From Bacillus benzoevorans (GTDB lineage Bacteria > Bacillota > Bacilli > Bacillales > Cytobacillaceae): a DNA stretch of 64,000 nucleotides. The position numbers and the translations under genes are program-made. The notes below the pieces were generated by a model, which saw nothing but the letters and a program-made list of their open reading frames with translations, did no database searches and was not told where the DNA came from. The stretch is from contig NZ_JACHGK010000008.1 of assembly GCF_014207535.1 (NCBI RefSeq), positions 62,001 to 126,000 on the forward strand, read 5' to 3'. Positions 23,794 to 33,547 of the stretch are shown here, piece after piece. Numbering within the stretch: position 1 is the first letter of the stretch; every line of letters starts with the position of its first letter.

Positions 23794-24933
23794 TTGACAG
23801 CCGTAACCTATGAATTAATTAAAACTTGTAAGCAGACAGGTGCCAGATTAGGCCGTGTTCATACACCGCACGGCTCCTTTGAAACGCCGGCATTTATGCC
23901 TGTCGGTACTTTGGCAACGGTTAAAACGATGTCTCCGGAAGAGCTGAAGGAAATGGGAGCCGGGATTATCTTAAGCAACACCTATCATTTATGGCTCCGT
24001 CCGGGACATGATATTGTCAAAGAAGCAGGGGGCCTGCATTCGTTTATGAACTGGGATCGTCCGATATTGACGGATTCCGGGGGCTTTCAGGTGTTTAGTT
24101 TAAGTGAGTTCCGCAAAATTGAAGAAGAAGGGGTTCATTTCCGCAATCATTTGAATGGAGACAAACTGTTTCTCTCGCCTGAAAAAGCGATGGAGATTCA
24201 AAATGCTCTTGGCTCTGATATTATGATGGCATTTGATGAATGTCCTCCATACCCGGCCGAATATGACTATATGCTGAAATCAGTGGATCGAACATCCCGT
24301 TGGGCGGAAAGATGCTTAAAAGCCCATCAACGGCCGAATGAACAAGGGTTATTCGGGATTGTTCAAGGCGGAGGATATGAAGAATTGCGGAAGCGGAGCG
24401 CTAAAGATTTAGTGTCGCTTGATTTTCCGGGCTATGCGATTGGCGGTCTTTCGGTCGGTGAACCAAAAGATGTAATGAACGCCATGCTGGAGTATACGAC
24501 ACCGCTGCTGCCGGCAAATAAACCGCGCTATTTAATGGGAGTAGGTTCTCCAGATTCATTAGTGGATGGAGCCATCCGCGGAATTGATATGTTTGACTGC
24601 GTTCTGCCGACCCGCATTGCCAGAAATGGCACCTTAATGACATCAAGCGGCCGGCTTGTTGTGAAAAACGCGAAATATGCCCGAGATTTTGGACCAATCG
24701 ATGAGAAATGCGACTGCTATACATGCCGCAATTACAGCCGTGCTTATATCCGCCACCTGATTCGTTGTGACGAAACTTTCGGAATAAGGCTTACTTCTTA
24801 TCATAACCTATATTTTCTGTTAAAATTAATGGAGCAAGTCAGACAAGCGATAAGAGAAGATCGTCTTGGGGACTTTAGAGAAGAGTTTTTTGAAGAATAT
24901 GGGTTTAATAAGCCGAATGCGAAAAACTTTTAA
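23794..24933 (+). CDS. tgt: tRNA-guanine transglycosylase
   Basis: Tgt exchanges guanine 34 for preQ1 in GUN-anticodon tRNAs. Seen are DSGGFQVFSL (catalytic Asp), GIVQGGGYEELR, GGLSVGEP and the nucleophile region FDCVLPTRIARNG. The zinc site is CDCYTCRNYSRAYIRHL near residues 307-323. Length is 379. The TTG start follows AAGGAGA. It is co-oriented with queA and yajC. Confidence 0.98.
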   Translation: MTAVTYELIKTCKQTGARLGRVHTPHGSFETPAFMPVGTLATVKTMSPEELKEMGAGIILSNTYHLWLRPGHDIVKEAGGLHSFMNWDRPILTDSGGFQVFSLSEFRKIEEEGVHFRNHLNGDKLFLSPEKAMEIQNALGSDIMMAFDECPPYPAEYDYMLKSVDRTSRWAERCLKAHQRPNEQGLFGIVQGGGYEELRKRSAKDLVSLDFPGYAIGGLSVGEPKDVMNAMLEYTTPLLPANKPRYLMGVGSPDSLVDGAIRGIDMFDCVLPTRIARNGTLMTSSGRLVVKNAKYARDFGPIDEKCDCYTCRNYSRAYIRHLIRCDETFGIRLTSYHNLYFLLKLMEQVRQAIREDRLGDFREEFFEEYGFNKPNAKNF

Positions 24934-24958
24934 ATAGATTTCGAAAGGAGGGAAAATA

Positions 24959-25225
24959 ATGGAGATGTTAACAACTTTAGGACCCATTATTTTAATGTTT
25001 GTCCTATTTTATTTCTTATTAATTCGCCCGCAGCAGAAGAGACAAAAAGCTGTTTCACAAATGCAGAACGAATTAAAGAAGGGTGACAAGATCGTAACGA
25101 TCGGCGGTCTTCATGGGATTGTTGATTCTGTTGATGAAGGTAAAATCGTCGTTAAATGCGGTGATGGAAGCCGTCTCACATATGACAGAAACGCAGTCCG
25201 CGAAGTAGTAGAATCTGCGCAATAA
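24959..25225 (+). CDS. yajC: Preprotein translocase subunit YajC
   Basis: An 88-residue single-pass protein associated with SecDF and YidC. One N-terminal membrane helix (about 6-24) is followed by LIRPQQKRQK and a soluble domain with GDKIVTIGGLHGIV. The ATG follows AAGGAGGG. It ends at a long inverted-repeat terminator; secDF is 3.5 kb away. Confidence 0.96.
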   Translation: MEMLTTLGPIILMFVLFYFLLIRPQQKRQKAVSQMQNELKKGDKIVTIGGLHGIVDSVDEGKIVVKCGDGSRLTYDRNAVREVVESAQ

Positions 25226-25233
25226 TTTTCATG

Positions 25234-25280
25234 ATATATAAAAAATAGGAAGCGCTATTAGCTTCCTATTTTTTATATAT
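25234..25280. terminator. Bidirectional terminator, perfect 20-bp stem
   Basis: A perfect 20-bp inverted repeat (arms 25234-25253 and 25261-25280, core AATAGGAAGC) with a 7-base loop and T-rich flanks on both strands. It separates yajC from the converging small membrane gene. Confidence 0.92.
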
Positions 25281-25315
25281 CAGAATGGTTATAAGCGGTT
25301 TCCTGTTCCATTACA

Positions 25316-25717
25316 CTAGACTGCTGACCGTGAGCTTCCTCCCAGGTTGACCCCTAATATGCCCCCCATCATGGCAATTAAAATATAGCAAATATGATAA
25401 ATGATTTGTTCAAAGTCAAAGAGGCTGTTTAAGCCGAGAAATTGAAATAGAAAAATAATAAGCGAATAGATAAACCCTGTCATCCCTCCGAGCAGCCACC
25501 CTTTTTCCTTTCCTCTTCCTCCTGAAATAAAGCCCCCGGTAAATATCGCTATAAATGAAATGGCCGTTACTAACCATTGGATGGATGACTCCTGCAGCGA
25601 TGTAAATCTTAATAATATAGAAAAAATAATACTGCATGATATAAGGAAGATAAAGATGGTTAACGTTCCAAATAGTATCGCACTGGCTAAATTTTTTGAT
25701 TCTTCTATGATACCCAT
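25316..25717 (-). CDS. yrzE: TIGR04086 family membrane protein (YrzE-like)
   Basis: A 133-residue protein with four predicted membrane helices and glycine-rich motifs (FTGGFISGGRGKEKGWLLGG, MMGGILGVNLGG) typical of TIGR04086 proteins. Their function is unknown. AAAGGGG lies immediately before the ATG, an unusually short spacing, and an in-frame stop lies upstream, so no earlier start is possible. It converges with yajC and diverges from the DUF421 gene. Confidence 0.83.
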   Translation of the reverse strand: MGIIEESKNLASAILFGTLTIFIFLISCSIIFSILLRFTSLQESSIQWLVTAISFIAIFTGGFISGGRGKEKGWLLGGMTGFIYSLIIFLFQFLGLNSLFDFEQIIYHICYILIAMMGGILGVNLGGSSRSAV

Positions 25718-25874
25718 CCCCTTTTAAGTTACTTCAGGCCGAATAGAAATTTCAACCCTTTTACTTTGTACATGCTTATTCAGGAAATGTCCGAAATAGA
25801 AGTGATTTTTCTTATCATGTTTTTAACTTTACAGCACAGAATAAACTTGTTGAGGAAGAAGGGGGGAAAAGACC

Positions 25875-26531
25875 ATGAACGATATTTGGACAATGATCTT
25901 AAGAACGTTATTATTATATTTTGTGATATTATTTGTCTTTCGTTTAATGGGAAAAAGAGAAATTGGTGAACTCAGTGTATTTGATTTAGTGGTAAATATC
26001 ATGATTGCTGAAATGGCTGTGATGGCGATAGATGAAAAGGATTTTTCCCTGGCGGCTGCCGTTGTGCCGATTTTTTTATTAATGATCATCCAGATTGGTA
26101 TGGCTCGGCTGTCGCTCAAAAGCAAAAAGTTCCGGGATCTCATAGACGGTTCACCAACGATTATCATTAATAAAGGCGAGATTGACGAAGAAGCGATGAA
26201 AAAACAGCGTTATAATTTTGATGACTTACTGCAGCAATTACGTGAAAAAGACGTACGGAACATTTCAGATGTAGAATTTGCCATTCTCGAGCCCTCTGGA
26301 AAATTATCTGTTTTTGAAAGAGAGAACAGCAATAAGGACGGAGATATAACACTGCCGCTCATTATAGATGGTATCATTCAACAAGATCATTTAGAAAGAA
26401 TCCAAAAAACAGAGGACTGGTTAAGAAAAGAATTGCAGAAAAAGGGTTTTGATCAAAAGGATATCCATAATATTTCTTTTTGCAGCTACCAAAATAACCA
26501 GTTCTATATTGATACGTTTCACAAGGAATAA
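25875..26531 (+). CDS. yrbG: DUF421 membrane protein (YrbG-like)
   Basis: A 218-residue protein with three N-terminal membrane helices (RLMGKREIGELSVFDLVVNIMIAE between helices one and two) and a cytoplasmic DUF421 domain. The domain includes DGSPTIIINKGEI, NFDDLLQQLREKDVRNISDVEFAILEPSGKLSVF. Relatives such as the YetF group affect spores, but the molecular role is unknown. The ATG follows AAGGGGGG. It converges with spoVB. Confidence 0.9.
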   Translation: MNDIWTMILRTLLLYFVILFVFRLMGKREIGELSVFDLVVNIMIAEMAVMAIDEKDFSLAAAVVPIFLLMIIQIGMARLSLKSKKFRDLIDGSPTIIINKGEIDEEAMKKQRYNFDDLLQQLREKDVRNISDVEFAILEPSGKLSVFERENSNKDGDITLPLIIDGIIQQDHLERIQKTEDWLRKELQKKGFDQKDIHNISFCSYQNNQFYIDTFHKE

Positions 26532-26533
26532 GG

Positions 26534-26561
26534 AAAGCAGTCCGGGAGGCCCGGCTGCTTT
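26534..26561. terminator. Weak hairpin between yrbG and spoVB
   Basis: AAAGCAG-T-CCGGG pairs with CCCGG-CTGCTTT with one bulge. Neither strand has a clear T tract, so termination is uncertain. Confidence 0.45.
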
Positions 26562-26565
26562 AGAT

Positions 26566-28128
26566 TCAGCGGAAGGTCAGTTTTGCTAATGGTTTTCCGA
26601 TCCATGGAATGCGGTTTAGTTCTTCTTTATGCAGCAAACCTAAAAGCAGAAGCATGAAAAAGTAGAGGATACTGATGACAATGGTCACAAGCAATACCTT
26701 CAGTGCTAATCCGGTTTGGAGCGGGAAATGAAGGAAAAACCAAGAGCCTGTCCAGCCGGATAGAGCCATAATGAGAAAGGTTTTTACATAATCACGAATA
26801 TAAAAAGTAAATGAAATCTTTTTCAAAATGGTGGCAAAATGGAGCAAAGTGACAAGAACAAATCCAACAAGAAGTCCCATTGCTACTCCATAGATTCCAA
26901 AAGCCGGCTGGCTGGCCAGTACAAAAATGACGGCGGTTTTCGCAAGAGCACCTATCAGGCTGTTAATCATGGCCGCTCTTGCTAAATTAAGTGCCTGCAG
27001 AGTTGCCTGAAGCGGTGCCTGAAAATAAAATAAAATAAAAAAAGGGGCCATCAATTGAATAAACCCTGCCCCGCTGGCCGAGCCGTACATGACCAGCATT
27101 AAGGGATGAGACAGGACAAAGAGAATGATGACAGCCAATCCTCCGGTCAAGAGGGACAATCTTAATGCCTGCTGCAGCCGGTATTCGATCAGACCCTGAT
27201 TATTCTGCGCATTGGCTTCGCTGATGGCAGGAACGAGAGCCGTGGCTAATGACTGAGTGACGAAAGAAGGGAGCATTAACAGCGGCAGGGCAAAGCCTGT
27301 CAGGGCTCCGTATTGCTTCGTTGCTTCAATCGTTGCCACACCGGCTATTGCCAGGCTGTGTGCGACGACTATCGGCTCAAAAAACCAGGCAAGGTTACCG
27401 ATTAGTCTGCTCCCTGTTGTAGGCATAGCAATACTCATTAATTCTTTAAATGTTTGTTTGCCTGATTTAACGAAACTGAAAAATTGCCTTCTGACACGGA
27501 ATTTTTTTTTCAGTTTAAAAGTAGTTAGGAGATAGAGGAGCGAGGCCAGTTCGCCAACAACCGATGCAGCCATCGCCCCCGCAGCGGCGTATTCAATCCC
27601 GTAAGGCAAAAACATTTTTGTTAAGAGGGCAATCAGGGCAATCCGGACAACTTGTTCCATTAACTGTGATAATGCCGCAGGTTTCATGTTCTGTCTGCCC
27701 TGAAAGTAGCCCCTGATCACAGACGAAATGGCGACGATCGGCACCACCGGAGCCACGGCTAAAAGGGGCATTAATGTTCTTGAATCGGTTAATAGCGTCT
27801 CAGCCAAGAGCGGTGCAACGAAAAGCAATATGGGCGTGAAAATAATCGATAAAGTAATCGTCGTGGCTAATGAAACGACGAGTATTTTTTTTATTTTGCC
27901 TGTATCACCTGCTGCCTCAGCTTCTGCGACATTTTTTGAGATGGCTACAGGCAGCCCGATTTGGGTGATGGTAATGGCAAGAATAAAGGTCGGCACGGCC
28001 ATCATATACAATCCGACCCCTTCTTCCCCGATAAAACGGGCAATCACAATGCGGTTAATAAATCCTAGTACACGTGTTATAAGTCCTGCTGCTAATAAAA
28101 TTATCGTCCCTTTTAAAAACTTCGACAT
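26566..28128 (-). CDS. spoVB: Stage V sporulation protein B (MOP-family flippase)
   Basis: A 520-residue polytopic protein of the MATE/MOP superfamily with about 14 helices. It begins KFLKGTIILLAAGLITRVLGFINRIVIAR, the typical SpoVB/MurJ-like N terminus, with the RGYFQGRQNM motif near residue 145. SpoVB is required for spore cortex synthesis, probably flipping a lipid-linked precursor. It is transcribed alone on the minus strand, divergent from comN. Confidence 0.95.
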   Translation of the reverse strand: MSKFLKGTIILLAAGLITRVLGFINRIVIARFIGEEGVGLYMMAVPTFILAITITQIGLPVAISKNVAEAEAAGDTGKIKKILVVSLATTITLSIIFTPILLFVAPLLAETLLTDSRTLMPLLAVAPVVPIVAISSVIRGYFQGRQNMKPAALSQLMEQVVRIALIALLTKMFLPYGIEYAAAGAMAASVVGELASLLYLLTTFKLKKKFRVRRQFFSFVKSGKQTFKELMSIAMPTTGSRLIGNLAWFFEPIVVAHSLAIAGVATIEATKQYGALTGFALPLLMLPSFVTQSLATALVPAISEANAQNNQGLIEYRLQQALRLSLLTGGLAVIILFVLSHPLMLVMYGSASGAGFIQLMAPFFILFYFQAPLQATLQALNLARAAMINSLIGALAKTAVIFVLASQPAFGIYGVAMGLLVGFVLVTLLHFATILKKISFTFYIRDYVKTFLIMALSGWTGSWFFLHFPLQTGLALKVLLVTIVISILYFFMLLLLGLLHKEELNRIPWIGKPLAKLTFR

Positions 28129-28225
28129 TGCATTCCCTGCCTTCTCAAAAAAGGTAATATCATTTACAATTATCTATATGCTTGTACATGGATGAAGCAT
28201 GACAAGAAAAAGGGGAGGCGGCTAA

Positions 28226-28522
28226 ATGGAAGGCAGCCATGAATATGATCGAATCAAGATCGAGGTCAGCCCGGCTTTGAGAAGTAAGCAGGAGGAATTT
28301 TTCCTTATCGGTTACGATAATGTAACTGAAGATGATATTTGGGAATATTTGCGAAGGAAAAAATGGCGTAAAGCGGCAGAGCCGCTAAAGCTGCATGAAA
28401 TGGTGCAGCAAATTCTTGCTCTTAAAGTAGGAGAATACATGAACTTTGCTGCCATTGAGGCATTAAAAACAGCGGATTTTTCACTGGAAAATGAGGAAGA
28501 ACGTTTGGAACTTCTTAAATAA
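28226..28522 (+). CDS. comN: Post-transcriptional regulator ComN (YrzD)
   Basis: A 98-residue, all-helical, acidic/basic protein (DDIWEYLRRKKWRK...LHEMVQQIL.LKVGEYMNF). Its size, sequence type and place between spoVB and secDF match B. subtilis ComN, which acts post-transcriptionally on comE and interacts with DivIVA. The ATG follows GGGGAGG. It is a monocistronic unit ending at a terminator. Confidence 0.85.
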   Translation: MEGSHEYDRIKIEVSPALRSKQEEFFLIGYDNVTEDDIWEYLRRKKWRKAAEPLKLHEMVQQILALKVGEYMNFAAIEALKTADFSLENEEERLELLK

Positions 28523-28540
28523 TCATACTGAATTTAGTTT

Positions 28541-28573
28541 AAGGGTTAGGATAATATATCCAAACCTTTTTTG
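28541..28573 (+). terminator. Intrinsic terminator after comN
   Basis: GGTT-GGAT...ATCC-AACC forms an interrupted stem followed by TTTTTT. Confidence 0.7.
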
Positions 28574-28754
28574 TTTTTGTGAACAAAATTGACAGTGAGA
28601 ATAAAAAGTTTCATAATGTAAATATTGACTCGAAGGATATTTCAAATTTTTCCAGAATAAGAATAATGCCTGCCGAACTCTGGATGTTTAAGCTTGCAGG
28701 GCAGTTTGCTATGTTCTTATTTATTGCTTTTGATTTAGGGAGGAGCTTTACATA

Positions 28755-31028
28755 ATGGTGAAAAAAAGTCGAATTGTTACCTTTGTGCTCTTTATGATCC
28801 TGATGGGAGGTTTAATTGGGACAACAGGAAAAGATATACTGGGTAATATCAAATTAGGTCTGGACCTTCAAGGCGGCTTTGAGGTGCTTTATGAAGTACA
28901 ACCGGCTAAAAAAGGACAGAAAATTGATCATGAGGTCATGACCAGTACGGTCCAAGCTTTAAACCGCCGTATTGACGTTCTTGGTGTCAGTGAGCCAAAG
29001 ATTGATATTGAGGGCAATAACCGGATCCGCGTACAGCTGGCCGGGGTGAAAGACCAGGATCAGGCAAGAGAAATTCTTTCAACGGAAGCCAACCTTACAT
29101 TTCGTGATGCGAACGACCGCCTGATGATGGATGGTGCTGACCTGGCGGAAGGCGGGGCAAAGCAAACCTTCGATCAAAATGGAAATCCAAGTGTTTCCTT
29201 AAAACTGAAAAGTGCCAAGAAATTTGAGGATGTCAGCCGGGAAATTGTAAGTATGGCACCTAACAACTACCTTGTTATTTGGCTAGACTATGAAGAAGGA
29301 AAAGATTCCTTCAAGAATGAAGTCGCGAAGGAAAAGCCAAAATTTATTTCGGCTCCAACTGTAAAAGAAGTCTTTACTCAAGATACCGTATCGATTGTCG
29401 GCAATTTTACAATCGAAGAAGCGGCTAATCTTGCCGACATATTAGATGCAGGTGCTCTTCCTGTAAAACTAAATGAAATCTATTCAACTTCCGTCGGTGC
29501 GCAATTCGGTGAGCATGCGATGCAGCAAACGATTTTCGCCGGGATTATTGGTATTGCCGCCATTTTCCTCTTTATGATTTTTTACTATCGTTTGCCTGGT
29601 TTTGTTGCCACCATTACGTTAGTCGTTTATTTATTTTTAACGGTTCTCATCTTCGACTGGATGAATGTCGTCTTGACGCTGCCGGGGATCGCGGCATTGA
29701 TTCTCGGGGTTGGTACGGCAGTTGATGCCAATATTATCACCGCAGAACGGATTAAAGAAGAAATAAGAGTTGGGCGATCGATTAAATCCGCCTTTAAAGC
29801 GGGAAATACGAATTCATTTTCAACAGTTACCGATGCCAATATGACACTCCTATTAGCGGCTGTTGTTCTGTTCTTTTATGGAACAAGCTCGGTAAAAGGG
29901 TTTGCTACAGGATTGATCATTGGGACATTAGGAAGCTTCTTTACAAACGTATATTTGTCCCGCTGGCTTTTAGGTTTATTTGTCAACAGCGGTTTATTTG
30001 ATAAACCTTTCTGGTTCGGTGTGAAAAAATCAGCCATCCATGATTTGAAAGAAAATATCGATACGCTTGACCTTTCAACTAAATTTGACCGCTTTGATTT
30101 TATTAAACCGCGGAAAAAATTCCTTACTGCTTCTGCGGCATTACTCGTACTCGGAATTATCTTACTGGCCGTCTTGAAATTGAATTTAGCGATAGACTTT
30201 ACCAGTGGATCCCGGGTAGAAATTTTGGCCAATGAGTCGATCACAAAAGAGGAAGTCGCCGCTGAGTTGAAGAAGCTGGATCTGGTAACAGATGACATTG
30301 TCATTTCCGGAGATAAGCAAAATATCGGGGTGGCACGCTTCAAAGGGGACAAAGAAGAATTTTTATCCAAAACGAAGGTTGCTGAAATTAAAGCACATTT
30401 TAACAAGGAATGGGGAGCAGATACGAACGTCAGCAATGTGACACCAGCGGTCGGAAAAGAAATTGCTAAAAATGCTCTTAAAGGACTTTTGATTACATGC
30501 CTTGGTTTAATTATTTTCGTTGCCTTCAGATTTGAACTGCCAATGGCGGTTGCCGCGGTAATCGCTTTGCTTTATGCATCATTCTTCATTATTCCATTCT
30601 TCAGCATTACAAGGATGGAGGTAGATTTAACCTTTATTGCGGCATTATTGACCGTTGTCGGTTATGCGATCAATGATACGATCGTTACCTTTGACCGGAT
30701 GCGGGAAAATATGCAGAAACGGAGAAAAATCAAAACGAAAGAGGAAATTATTGAAATTGCCAACGTGAGTTTACGCCAAACCCTGGGCCGTTCCATTAAT
30801 ACCGTATTAATGGTTGTCCTTTCTGTTGTTGCCATGATGATTTTCGGCAATGAATCGATTCGTTCTTTTGCCGTTGCGTTAACAATCGGCCTTTTGGTGG
30901 GTACGTATTCTTCCGTTTTCATTGCCACACCGCTTTGGGTGGAATGGAAACAGAAGGAATTGAAAAAGAAAGGCGTTCTTGTTACATTTAAAGAGAAGAA
31001 AAAACGCACGGACGAACCGGTCGTTTAA
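28755..31028 (+). CDS. secDF: Fused protein translocase subunit SecDF
   Basis: A 757-residue fusion of SecD (about 1-415) and SecF (about 445-740), the proton-driven accessory motor of Sec export. It has twelve membrane helices. The SecD signature is LGLDLQGGFEVLYE near residue 37, and the second half has AIDFTSGSRVEI and YAINDTIVTFDRMREN. Fusion is normal in bacilli. The start follows GGGAGGAG. The 180-bp upstream region holds no obvious gene. Confidence 0.98.
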   Translation: MVKKSRIVTFVLFMILMGGLIGTTGKDILGNIKLGLDLQGGFEVLYEVQPAKKGQKIDHEVMTSTVQALNRRIDVLGVSEPKIDIEGNNRIRVQLAGVKDQDQAREILSTEANLTFRDANDRLMMDGADLAEGGAKQTFDQNGNPSVSLKLKSAKKFEDVSREIVSMAPNNYLVIWLDYEEGKDSFKNEVAKEKPKFISAPTVKEVFTQDTVSIVGNFTIEEAANLADILDAGALPVKLNEIYSTSVGAQFGEHAMQQTIFAGIIGIAAIFLFMIFYYRLPGFVATITLVVYLFLTVLIFDWMNVVLTLPGIAALILGVGTAVDANIITAERIKEEIRVGRSIKSAFKAGNTNSFSTVTDANMTLLLAAVVLFFYGTSSVKGFATGLIIGTLGSFFTNVYLSRWLLGLFVNSGLFDKPFWFGVKKSAIHDLKENIDTLDLSTKFDRFDFIKPRKKFLTASAALLVLGIILLAVLKLNLAIDFTSGSRVEILANESITKEEVAAELKKLDLVTDDIVISGDKQNIGVARFKGDKEEFLSKTKVAEIKAHFNKEWGADTNVSNVTPAVGKEIAKNALKGLLITCLGLIIFVAFRFELPMAVAAVIALLYASFFIIPFFSITRMEVDLTFIAALLTVVGYAINDTIVTFDRMRENMQKRRKIKTKEEIIEIANVSLRQTLGRSINTVLMVVLSVVAMMIFGNESIRSFAVALTIGLLVGTYSSVFIATPLWVEWKQKELKKKGVLVTFKEKKKRTDEPVV

Positions 31029-31041
31029 TCCTTTCACCTTT

Positions 31042-31076
31042 AACCGCAGTATCTAATTACTGCGGTTATTATTTTT
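31042..31076 (+). terminator. Intrinsic terminator after secDF
   Basis: AACCGCAGTA/TACTGCGGTT is a 10-bp perfect stem with a 6-base loop, then ATTATTTTTT. Confidence 0.9.
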
Positions 31077-31110
31077 TCGAGCTGTTATTGGTCCCTCGAA
31101 GGAAGATAAA

Positions 31111-31139
31111 TTGAAACTGGACAAACACTTTTGTATAAT
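31111..31139 (+). promoter_or_regulatory. Sigma-A promoter of recJ-apt
   Basis: TTGAAA and TATAAT are spaced by 17 bp, 24 bp before the recJ start codon. Confidence 0.8.
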
Positions 31140-31162
31140 GAGAAATCTAAAGAGGTGAACGT

Positions 31163-33547
31163 ATGTTAAAATCTAAAACGCGCTGGATGGTGCAAAAAAC
31201 CAGACAAGATCAAATTGAACGGCTGGCGGAAACTATACAAGTAACACCATTAGTGGCATCGCTTCTTGTCAATCGAGGCTTAGTGGAACCGGAAGAAGCT
31301 AAAGCCTTTTTATATACCGAGCAGCAGGAGTTTCATGATCCATTTCTCTTTGACGGAATGGAGCGTGCAGTCAATCGAATTCGCCGTGCCATTGAAAAGG
31401 AAGAGCCGATTTTGATTTTTGGCGATTATGATTGTGACGGGGTAACGAGTACAACGGTGATGATGAAAACGCTTAGGGAACTCGGCGCCCAGGTGGATTT
31501 TTATATCCCGAACCGTTTTACTGAAGGCTACGGACCGAATGAAGGAGCTTTCCGCCATGCGCATGAGATGGGTTTCCGCATCATTATTACCGTTGATACT
31601 GGAATTGCCGCACTTCATGAAGCAGCTGTGGCAAAGGAATTGGGCATCGATTTAATCATCACGGATCACCATGAACCCGGCCCGGAATTGCCTCTGGCGG
31701 AAGCTATTATTCATCCTAAGCTTATCAATGGCACGTATCCCTTTCACCATCTGGCTGGAGTAGGAACCGCCTTTAAATTCGCCCATGCCCTCTTAGGCAG
31801 CGTGCCTGATCATTTAATTGAGTTTGCCGCGATTGGAACCATTGCTGACCTAGTGCCGCTAAAGGGTGAAAACCGCCTGATTGTGCAAAAGGGATTAAAG
31901 AAACTAAAAAACACGGAAAATATTGGTCTGAAGGCACTGTTTAAAATGGCTAGCGTGGAGCAGCCAGCGGTGAATGAAGAGTCCATCGGTTTTTCCATTG
32001 CCCCTAGGATTAATGCAGCAGGAAGGCTGGACAGTGCTGATCAGGCTGTTCAATTATTGCTTTCTGATGATCCGTTTGAGGCTGAAATGATGGCTGAAGA
32101 AATTGAACAATTGAACAAAGAACGAAAAGAATTGGTCAATGCGATTACAGAAGAGGCAGTGAGAATGGTAGAGGAACAATTCCCCATTGCGGAAAACCGC
32201 TTTCTTATCGTCGGGAATGAAGGCTGGAATTCCGGCGTGATCGGAATCGTTGCTTCGAAGCTTGTGGAAAAATATTATCGTCCGACCATTGTGTTCAGCT
32301 ATGATAATGAAAAAGGGCTTGCAAAAGGTTCGGCAAGAAGCATTCTCGGATTCGACTTATTTGAAAACCTGTCCACCTGCCGTGATATTCTGCCTCATTT
32401 TGGCGGCCATACAATGGCTGCCGGTATGACATTACAGATTAGTGATGTGGAGGAATTACGCACTCGGTTAAATCAGCTGGCACACGAACAGCTGAAAGAA
32501 GAGGACTTGATTCCAGTCACCAATATTGATACGGAAGTAAGACTTGCGGATATCCATTTGCAATCGATTGCGGAAATGAATAAATTGGCTCCATACGGAA
32601 TGGATAATCCGAAGCCGAAAGTTGTGATTCATGATGTTGATTATGCTAACCTGAGGAAAATCGGTTCAGATAAGAACCATTTAAAGATCACATTTGAACA
32701 GGAAGGCAGCAAACTGGACGGTGTTGGTTTTGGTCTGGGAGAACTAACTGATCATATTTCTCCAGCTTCAAAGATTTCGGTGATTGGGGAACTATCTGTA
32801 AATGAATGGAATAATATAAAAAAGCCGCAAATTTTTGTTCAGGATCTGTCCGTGAAGGAGTGGCAGTTATTTGACTGCCGCGGGACGAGAAATCTTCAGC
32901 AACTGTCAGAGACCCTACCGCAGGAACAAACGAAATGGATTGTCTTCCAACAGGAAAACGTCATTCCATTACAGAAAAAAATTGCGAATGAGCAAATTAT
33001 CTGGATTTCCTCCGCTGCATATGCTGAAGAAACTGTCCTTGATTTATGCAATGTTGTCCTGTTTGATTTACCGTACAAGAAGGATTTGCTGCTCAGTCTG
33101 CTGTCCGGGAAACAAACGGCTAGAATCTATGCTCATTTTTATAAACAAGAAAGCGACTTTTTCTCGACTATGCCGACAAGAGAGCATTTTAAATGGTATT
33201 ATGCCCTATTACTGAAAAGGAATCCATTTGACTTGAAGCAATACGGGAATGATTTGGCAAAGCATCGCGGCTGGACCAGAGAAACGGTAGATTTTATGTC
33301 AAAGGTGTTTTTTGAACTTGATTTTGTTACAATAAACAATGGACTCATTACTTTAAATAAAAATGTACCTAAACGTGATCTAGCAGAGTCCTTTTCCTAT
33401 CAGAAAAAACAGTCGCAGATTCAACTGGAAAAGGAATTGTTATTTTCATCGTATCCGCAATTGAAAAATTGGTTTGATCAGGTCATTCATGGAGCGGTGA
33501 AATTAGAGGAGGCAGAAAGTAAGAATGGACTTAAAAAAGTTTATTAA
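31163..33547 (+). CDS. recJ: Single-stranded-DNA-specific exonuclease RecJ
   Basis: RecJ is a 5'-3' ssDNA exonuclease of recombination and repair. DHH-family motifs are present: FGDYDCDGVTSTTVM near 89, VDTGIAA near 140, ITDHHEPGPE near 164, and GGHTMAAGM in the DHHA1 part near 414. An OB fold and the extra C-terminal RecJ_C domain seen in Bacillus give the 794-residue length. It overlaps the apt start by 23 bp. Confidence 0.97.
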   Translation: MLKSKTRWMVQKTRQDQIERLAETIQVTPLVASLLVNRGLVEPEEAKAFLYTEQQEFHDPFLFDGMERAVNRIRRAIEKEEPILIFGDYDCDGVTSTTVMMKTLRELGAQVDFYIPNRFTEGYGPNEGAFRHAHEMGFRIIITVDTGIAALHEAAVAKELGIDLIITDHHEPGPELPLAEAIIHPKLINGTYPFHHLAGVGTAFKFAHALLGSVPDHLIEFAAIGTIADLVPLKGENRLIVQKGLKKLKNTENIGLKALFKMASVEQPAVNEESIGFSIAPRINAAGRLDSADQAVQLLLSDDPFEAEMMAEEIEQLNKERKELVNAITEEAVRMVEEQFPIAENRFLIVGNEGWNSGVIGIVASKLVEKYYRPTIVFSYDNEKGLAKGSARSILGFDLFENLSTCRDILPHFGGHTMAAGMTLQISDVEELRTRLNQLAHEQLKEEDLIPVTNIDTEVRLADIHLQSIAEMNKLAPYGMDNPKPKVVIHDVDYANLRKIGSDKNHLKITFEQEGSKLDGVGFGLGELTDHISPASKISVIGELSVNEWNNIKKPQIFVQDLSVKEWQLFDCRGTRNLQQLSETLPQEQTKWIVFQQENVIPLQKKIANEQIIWISSAAYAEETVLDLCNVVLFDLPYKKDLLLSLLSGKQTARIYAHFYKQESDFFSTMPTREHFKWYYALLLKRNPFDLKQYGNDLAKHRGWTRETVDFMSKVFFELDFVTINNGLITLNKNVPKRDLAESFSYQKKQSQIQLEKELLFSSYPQLKNWFDQVIHGAVKLEEAESKNGLKKVY

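Noticed and set aside
28574..28754. Possible riboswitch or attenuator before secDF
   Set aside because: Only short CTGCC/GGCAG pairing near 28670-28715 is visible, with no T tract or recognisable conserved motif.
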